Shown: positions 60,564 through 64,000 of the stretch, piece after piece
Position numbering within the stretch: the first letter of the stretch is position 1
Layout of the letters: every line of letters begins with the position of its first letter
The notes under the pieces: model-generated
What the model was told of the DNA's origin: nothing
Database searches by the model: none
Seen by the model: only the letters and a program-made list of their open reading frames with translations
DNA from: DAIDKA01 sp963726995
Lineage (GTDB): Bacteria > Pseudomonadota > Gammaproteobacteria > Steroidobacterales > Steroidobacteraceae
Assembly: GCA_963726995.1 (NCBI GenBank)
Contig: CAVSEP010000007.1
Span: forward strand, 248,001-312,000
DNA length: 64,000 nt
Direction of reading: 5' to 3'
Position numbers and translations under genes: made by a program

Positions 60564-61415
60564 CTAGGGCGTTTCCACGGTGAAGGTGAAGGAATAGTCA
60601 GCCGCCAGCGTCGCGCCATCGACGGCGGTGAGCGCCGTAGCGCCACCCCCGTGCACGGTTACGCGATAGACGCCAGCCGCAAGCGGCGCCAGCGGTGTCA
60701 GCAGTACGGTTGCCGGATTGCCCTGCGCCTGGGATACCAGCGCCACCAGGTCGAACGGTTGCCCACTGATGTTCTGCAGGCGTATCGCGCCGTTCAGGAA
60801 GGCAGGATCGGGTGGCTCGCTCAGTCCCAGCGCGAGAGTCGCCAGCGGCGCCGCCACGAAACTGCCGTCCGCCGGCATGGTGGCGGTCACGGACAGTGAC
60901 GGGCCTGCCAGGGACTCGCGCGACACGCTGGGCACCGTACCGGCCACGGCGGGCGGCGCCCCGTTGATGATCCACTGCTTGATGACGTCGATGGTGGTCT
61001 GCGGCAGATAGGGTCCGCCAAAGGGCATCTGCTGCCCGACGATGCCGCCGCTGCCCTGCAGTTTCTGGATCAGATAGCTGTTGGCGGGATCCCCGGCCGC
61101 GACGCGCAGCACGCCGGGCACCTCGGCGCTGGGCACGCCGACCAGCAGTGCAAAGCTGTGGGCCTGGTCCAGCTGCAGGCCCTCCGGCGCATTGGCCCCC
61201 AGATGACAACGGGTGCAGATCGGCGTGAACACATTGTCCTGGATGGACTGGAAATCCGCGCTCAGCGGCTGCGGTGCGCTGGATCCGGACCCGATCGGGT
61301 TGCCATTGGCATCCAGCCCCATGCCGTTGCCGGCGCACCCGGCCAGCAGTGCAGAGGCGGCAAACACGGCTGCCGCGGTCACAATTGAAACTGGACTTTG
61401 TAATAGAATCGCCAT
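60564..61415 (-). CDS. CXXCH lipoprotein with C-terminal Ig-like domain
   Basis: The 283-residue protein starts at ATG 61415. The lipobox SALLAGC places Cys27 as the acylated residue. A cytochrome-like domain (about 52-155) has CTRCH (Cys67, Cys70, His71), a GDPANSYLIQKL segment and MPFGGPYLP with a possible axial Met. A C-terminal beta-sandwich (about 175-283) resembles bacterial Ig-like or SbsA domains. It is co-transcribed with the cytochrome-porin, so it may pass electrons to or from it. It shares its heme domain with the divergent gene. Confidence 0.82.
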   Translation of the reverse strand: MAILLQSPVSIVTAAAVFAASALLAGCAGNGMGLDANGNPIGSGSSAPQPLSADFQSIQDNVFTPICTRCHLGANAPEGLQLDQAHSFALLVGVPSAEVPGVLRVAAGDPANSYLIQKLQGSGGIVGQQMPFGGPYLPQTTIDVIKQWIINGAPPAVAGTVPSVSRESLAGPSLSVTATMPADGSFVAAPLATLALGLSEPPDPAFLNGAIRLQNISGQPFDLVALVSQAQGNPATVLLTPLAPLAAGVYRVTVHGGGATALTAVDGATLAADYSFTFTVETP

Positions 61416-61687
61416 GGGCCGCCTCGTGCACGATGCTTCGGTTCGTGCGTAAGTAGCCTCATCGACCCGCGCAAGTTTTGCGCCTCGAAAGATTTTATTT
61501 TTCCCGCACTTTGAACCTTTTCCTGCAACTGCCCGCATGGGTTGCTTGCAGGATTGCGACTGGACGGGTGAGTCACCTGCCGGTGCGTTTGAGTTCCGCA
61601 AGCAGAGAATATTTTTGCCAGCGCAACTTCCTGCGCTGCGCACGGCGCTTACGTCCCGAAGAATCCAATCAACGGGAGCCGGAATTC

Positions 61688-63505
61688 ATGCATCTGTTCA
61701 CTCGACCTCGATCTGCTGCGCGCCTGCCGCAGCTGGCACTGTGCGCCGCGCTGGCGCTGCTCACCGCCTGCGGCGGCTACGGCGGTGGCGGCAGCTACGG
61801 CTCGGGAGGAGCCGGCAGCAGCGGCCCCACCGCTGCGCCGCCGCCTCCGCCACCTCCCGCCAGCGCCTACTCCCTGAGCAAGCTGGTGTCCGACGGACCC
61901 ATCGCGGCTTCGAATCTCGACACCGACCTGGTCAATTCATGGGGCATCGTCTTCGCGCCCAACGCCCCGGTGTGGGTGGCGAACAATGGTACGCAGACCT
62001 CGACGATCTATAACGGCATCGGTGCGACCAAGCATCCCGCGGTAACCATTCCGGCCGGCATCAATGGCGACCCGAATCCCACCGGCATTGTCTTCAACGG
62101 CAGTACCGATCTTCTCGTGACGGAAGGCGCGCAAGCGGCGCCTGCCGCGTTCATCTTCGACGGTGAAGGCGGCACCATTTCCGGGTGGGCATCCAGCGTG
62201 GACCCGCAAAAGGCCATCGTCATGTACGACGACGGCGCGGGTGGCGCGGTCTACAAAGGACTGGCAATCGCCACCGACGGCAACGGGACCACCCTGCTGT
62301 ATGCCACCGACTTCCACAACAACAAGGTCGATGTGTTCGACGGCACGTTCGCCAAGACTACGACCACGGGCGGCTTCATCGACCCCACGCTGCCGGCAGG
62401 CTATGCGCCTTTCGGCATCCAGACCCTGGTGGTCCAAAACCGGACGCTGATCTACGTGACCTACGCCAAGCAGGATGGCGCGGCGCACGACAATGTCGAT
62501 GGTGCGGGCCTGGGCCTGGTCGATGTGTTCGATACCCAGGGCAGGCTGCAGACCCACCTGATCGGGCCGGGCGGCGCCCTCAATGCACCCTGGGGCATTG
62601 CGCTTGCCCCGTCGGCCTTCGGCACCTTCAGCAACACCCTGCTGATCGGCAATTTCGGCGACGGCAAGATCAACGCCTACGATCCCTCGAGCGGTGCGCC
62701 GCTCGGTGCCCTGGGCGATTCGAGCGGCGCGGCCCTGGTCATTCCGGGACTGTGGGGCATTGCCTTCGGCAACGGTGCGCAGAACCAGCCCAGCACGACG
62801 CTGTTCTTCGCGGCCGGGCCCAACGACGAGGCCGACGGCCTGTATGGCCGGATCGATCTGGGCGCTACCGCGCCGGATGTGATTGCCCCGACCGCGACCC
62901 TCAATTCCCCCGCTCAGGGGGCGACGGAGAGTGGCACGGTGTCGGTCACGGCAACCGCCAGCGACAATGTCGCAGTGACCTCGGTGAAGTTCTTCGCCGG
63001 CACTACTCTGATCGGCACCGCTACGGCGGCCCCCTACTCGGTTGCCTGGGATACCACCACGGTGGCCGACGGCAGCGTCACTGTGACCGCGCAGGCGGCG
63101 GATGCGGCCGGCAACCTGGGCACTTCGGCCGCCGTGACCGTCAGCGTGAACAATGCCTCACCACCGTCACCGCCTGCGCCGGCTGTCAGCTTCGCGCAGC
63201 TGCAGAGCCAGATCTTCACGCCCATCTGCTCGGGCTGTCACTCGGGAGTAGGCACTTCGCTGCCGGGTTCCATGAACCTGACGGCGGGCAATGCCTTCGC
63301 GTCGCTGGTGAATGTCGCCAGCATCGAGCGACCAACCCTGAAACGGGTGAATCCAGGTGATCCCGCCAGCAGCTATCTGATCCAGAAACTGGAAGGCAGC
63401 GCCGGTATTGCCGGGGCGCGCATGCCCTTCGGCGGGCCCTTCCTGGATCAGACCAGCATCGATCAGGTGGCCGCGTGGATCAGCCAGGGCGCGGCGAACA
63501 ACTAG
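61688..63505 (+). CDS. TIGR03118 beta-propeller lipoprotein with Ig-like and CXXCH domains
   Basis: The 605-residue protein starts at ATG 61688, with lipobox LLTAC (Cys28). A Gly-rich then Pro-rich linker precedes a TIGR03118 propeller (about 60-400), followed by an Ig-like domain (about 405-500: TATASDNVAVTSVKFF) and a C-terminal domain with CSGCH (Cys514, Cys517, His518) and MPFGGPFLD. The last domain is homologous to that of the divergent lipoprotein. It is probably a surface electron carrier or binding protein. The 272 bp between the two divergent genes hold A/T-rich tracts but no clear promoter. Confidence 0.82.
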   Translation: MHLFTRPRSAARLPQLALCAALALLTACGGYGGGGSYGSGGAGSSGPTAAPPPPPPPASAYSLSKLVSDGPIAASNLDTDLVNSWGIVFAPNAPVWVANNGTQTSTIYNGIGATKHPAVTIPAGINGDPNPTGIVFNGSTDLLVTEGAQAAPAAFIFDGEGGTISGWASSVDPQKAIVMYDDGAGGAVYKGLAIATDGNGTTLLYATDFHNNKVDVFDGTFAKTTTTGGFIDPTLPAGYAPFGIQTLVVQNRTLIYVTYAKQDGAAHDNVDGAGLGLVDVFDTQGRLQTHLIGPGGALNAPWGIALAPSAFGTFSNTLLIGNFGDGKINAYDPSSGAPLGALGDSSGAALVIPGLWGIAFGNGAQNQPSTTLFFAAGPNDEADGLYGRIDLGATAPDVIAPTATLNSPAQGATESGTVSVTATASDNVAVTSVKFFAGTTLIGTATAAPYSVAWDTTTVADGSVTVTAQAADAAGNLGTSAAVTVSVNNASPPSPPAPAVSFAQLQSQIFTPICSGCHSGVGTSLPGSMNLTAGNAFASLVNVASIERPTLKRVNPGDPASSYLIQKLEGSAGIAGARMPFGGPFLDQTSIDQVAAWISQGAANN

Positions 63506-64000
63506 AGGGAACCCTGAGGACGCAGTTCCTGACTGCGTTCCTCGTGGGCCTTGGCCCACGCGGCGACTTCAGCGGCCGGCATAGCCTTGCCCATGAGCCA
63601 GCCCTGCGCGAAGGTACAGCCGTACTCCTGCAGCAGCCGCAGGTCCTCGACGGACTCGACGCCCTCCGCCACGGTGTTAAGTCCCAGGCGCTTGGCCATC
63701 TCGAGCGCGGATCGCAGCATCACCTGCACACTCTCACGCTCGTGCACGCCGTGCACGAATGAACGGTCGATCTTCAGTTCCGTGAACGGTATGCGGGCCA
63801 GCTGCTGCATGGAGGAGAAGCCGGTGCCGTAGTCATCCAGGGACAGGCCGAAGCCGCGCAGCCGCAGCCGCGTCAGCACCGCCAGGGCCACGGACAGCTC
63901 GCGCATCAGCGAGGTCTCGGTGATTTCCAGCACCACGCGCTCGGCGCGCAGGTCATAGCACTGCTGCAGCCCGGAGATTTCCTGGAGCAGATCCGGGCTC
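63502..64000 (-). CDS. EAL-domain c-di-GMP phosphodiesterase, C-terminal part
   Basis: The frame is open to the window edge and lacks its 5' end. The visible 165 residues hold EAL-domain motifs: VVLEITETSLM, LDDYGTGFSS, LKIDRSFV, NTVAEGVES and GWLMGKAM. These carry several Mg and catalytic residues, so the domain may be active. Upstream domains (GGDEF, PAS or others) are outside the window. It overlaps the convergent propeller gene by 4 bp. Confidence 0.9.
   Translation of the reverse strand, partial: SPDLLQEISGLQQCYDLRAERVVLEITETSLMRELSVALAVLTRLRLRGFGLSLDDYGTGFSSMQQLARIPFTELKIDRSFVHGVHERESVQVMLRSALEMAKRLGLNTVAEGVESVEDLRLLQEYGCTFAQGWLMGKAMPAAEVAAWAKAHEERSQELRPQGSL

Overview
This is high-GC DNA, most likely from a gammaproteobacterium. 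The main evidence is the conserved housekeeping gene order at 4.8-18.7 kb (purA, DUF2065/yjeT, hflX, hfq, miaA, mutL, amiC, tsaE, nnrD, divergent queG, then panC, a deoxynucleoside kinase, folK, pcnB). The DUF3443/DUF2844 pair and the TIGR03118-type protein would fit a Nevskiales/Steroidobacterales/Xanthomonadales-like lineage, but I cannot place it more closely from sequence alone.

Layout. (1) 0-4.6 kb: end of a GFA-family enzyme, a lipoprotein, an EamA/YedA-type exporter, and an envelope cluster (PASTA-DUF3443 lipoprotein, DUF2844 protein, Spy/CpxP-like protein). (2) 4.8-18.6 kb: the housekeeping block. hflK and hflC are absent from their usual place, and miaA and mutL each carry one single-base frameshift. 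(3) 18.66 kb: tRNA-Glu(CTC). (4) 18.8-53.6 kb: about 35 kb of stress and low-oxygen genes: a FixL-like kinase and FixJ-like regulator, four universal stress proteins, four BON-domain proteins (one a CBS-BON fusion), two CBS proteins, PilZ, Hsp20, PPK2, a PduL-type phosphotransacylase, a Zn alcohol dehydrogenase, a frameshifted MgtA-type ATPase, a complete cytochrome bd operon (DUF2892-cydP-cydA-cydB-cydX), two small cytochromes c, a copper-type P1B ATPase, an acyl-CoA ligase, an acetyltransferase, an L,D-transpeptidase/YcbK pair and a DksA-like protein. (5) 53.9-64 kb: a CHASE3 sensor kinase, a glyoxalase-like protein, an ECF sigma/anti-sigma/subtilase operon, a TorF-like porin, a fused monoheme cytochrome-porin, two secreted proteins sharing a CXXCH domain, and the end of an EAL protein.

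The main discovery candidate is in region 4. Nine intergenic promoter regions there contain a short element with core TACSTAK, and two more contain a TGCCTAT variant. Most lie about 60-115 bp upstream of a start codon. Two 15-mers 32 kb apart (20244 and 52081) differ at one base. I saw no match in the housekeeping and right-hand intergenic regions I checked. The natural candidate to bind it is the FixJ/LuxR-type regulator at 20719. The content (Usp, Hsp20, CBS, BON, bd oxidase, fermentative enzymes) resembles in function the actinobacterial DosR dormancy regulon. The block starts at tRNA-Glu and ends next to a degenerate 33-nt copy of that tRNA's 3' end (53601-53633), which suggests an old genomic island, although no integrase is visible.

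Other points of note are an in-frame chimera of an ABC permease and an outer-membrane efflux protein (24476-26089) and a third frameshifted gene, mgtA. Single-base frameshifts in three genes, two of them in homopolymers, may be sequencing error or may reflect a mismatch-repair-deficient lineage, since mutL is one of the three.
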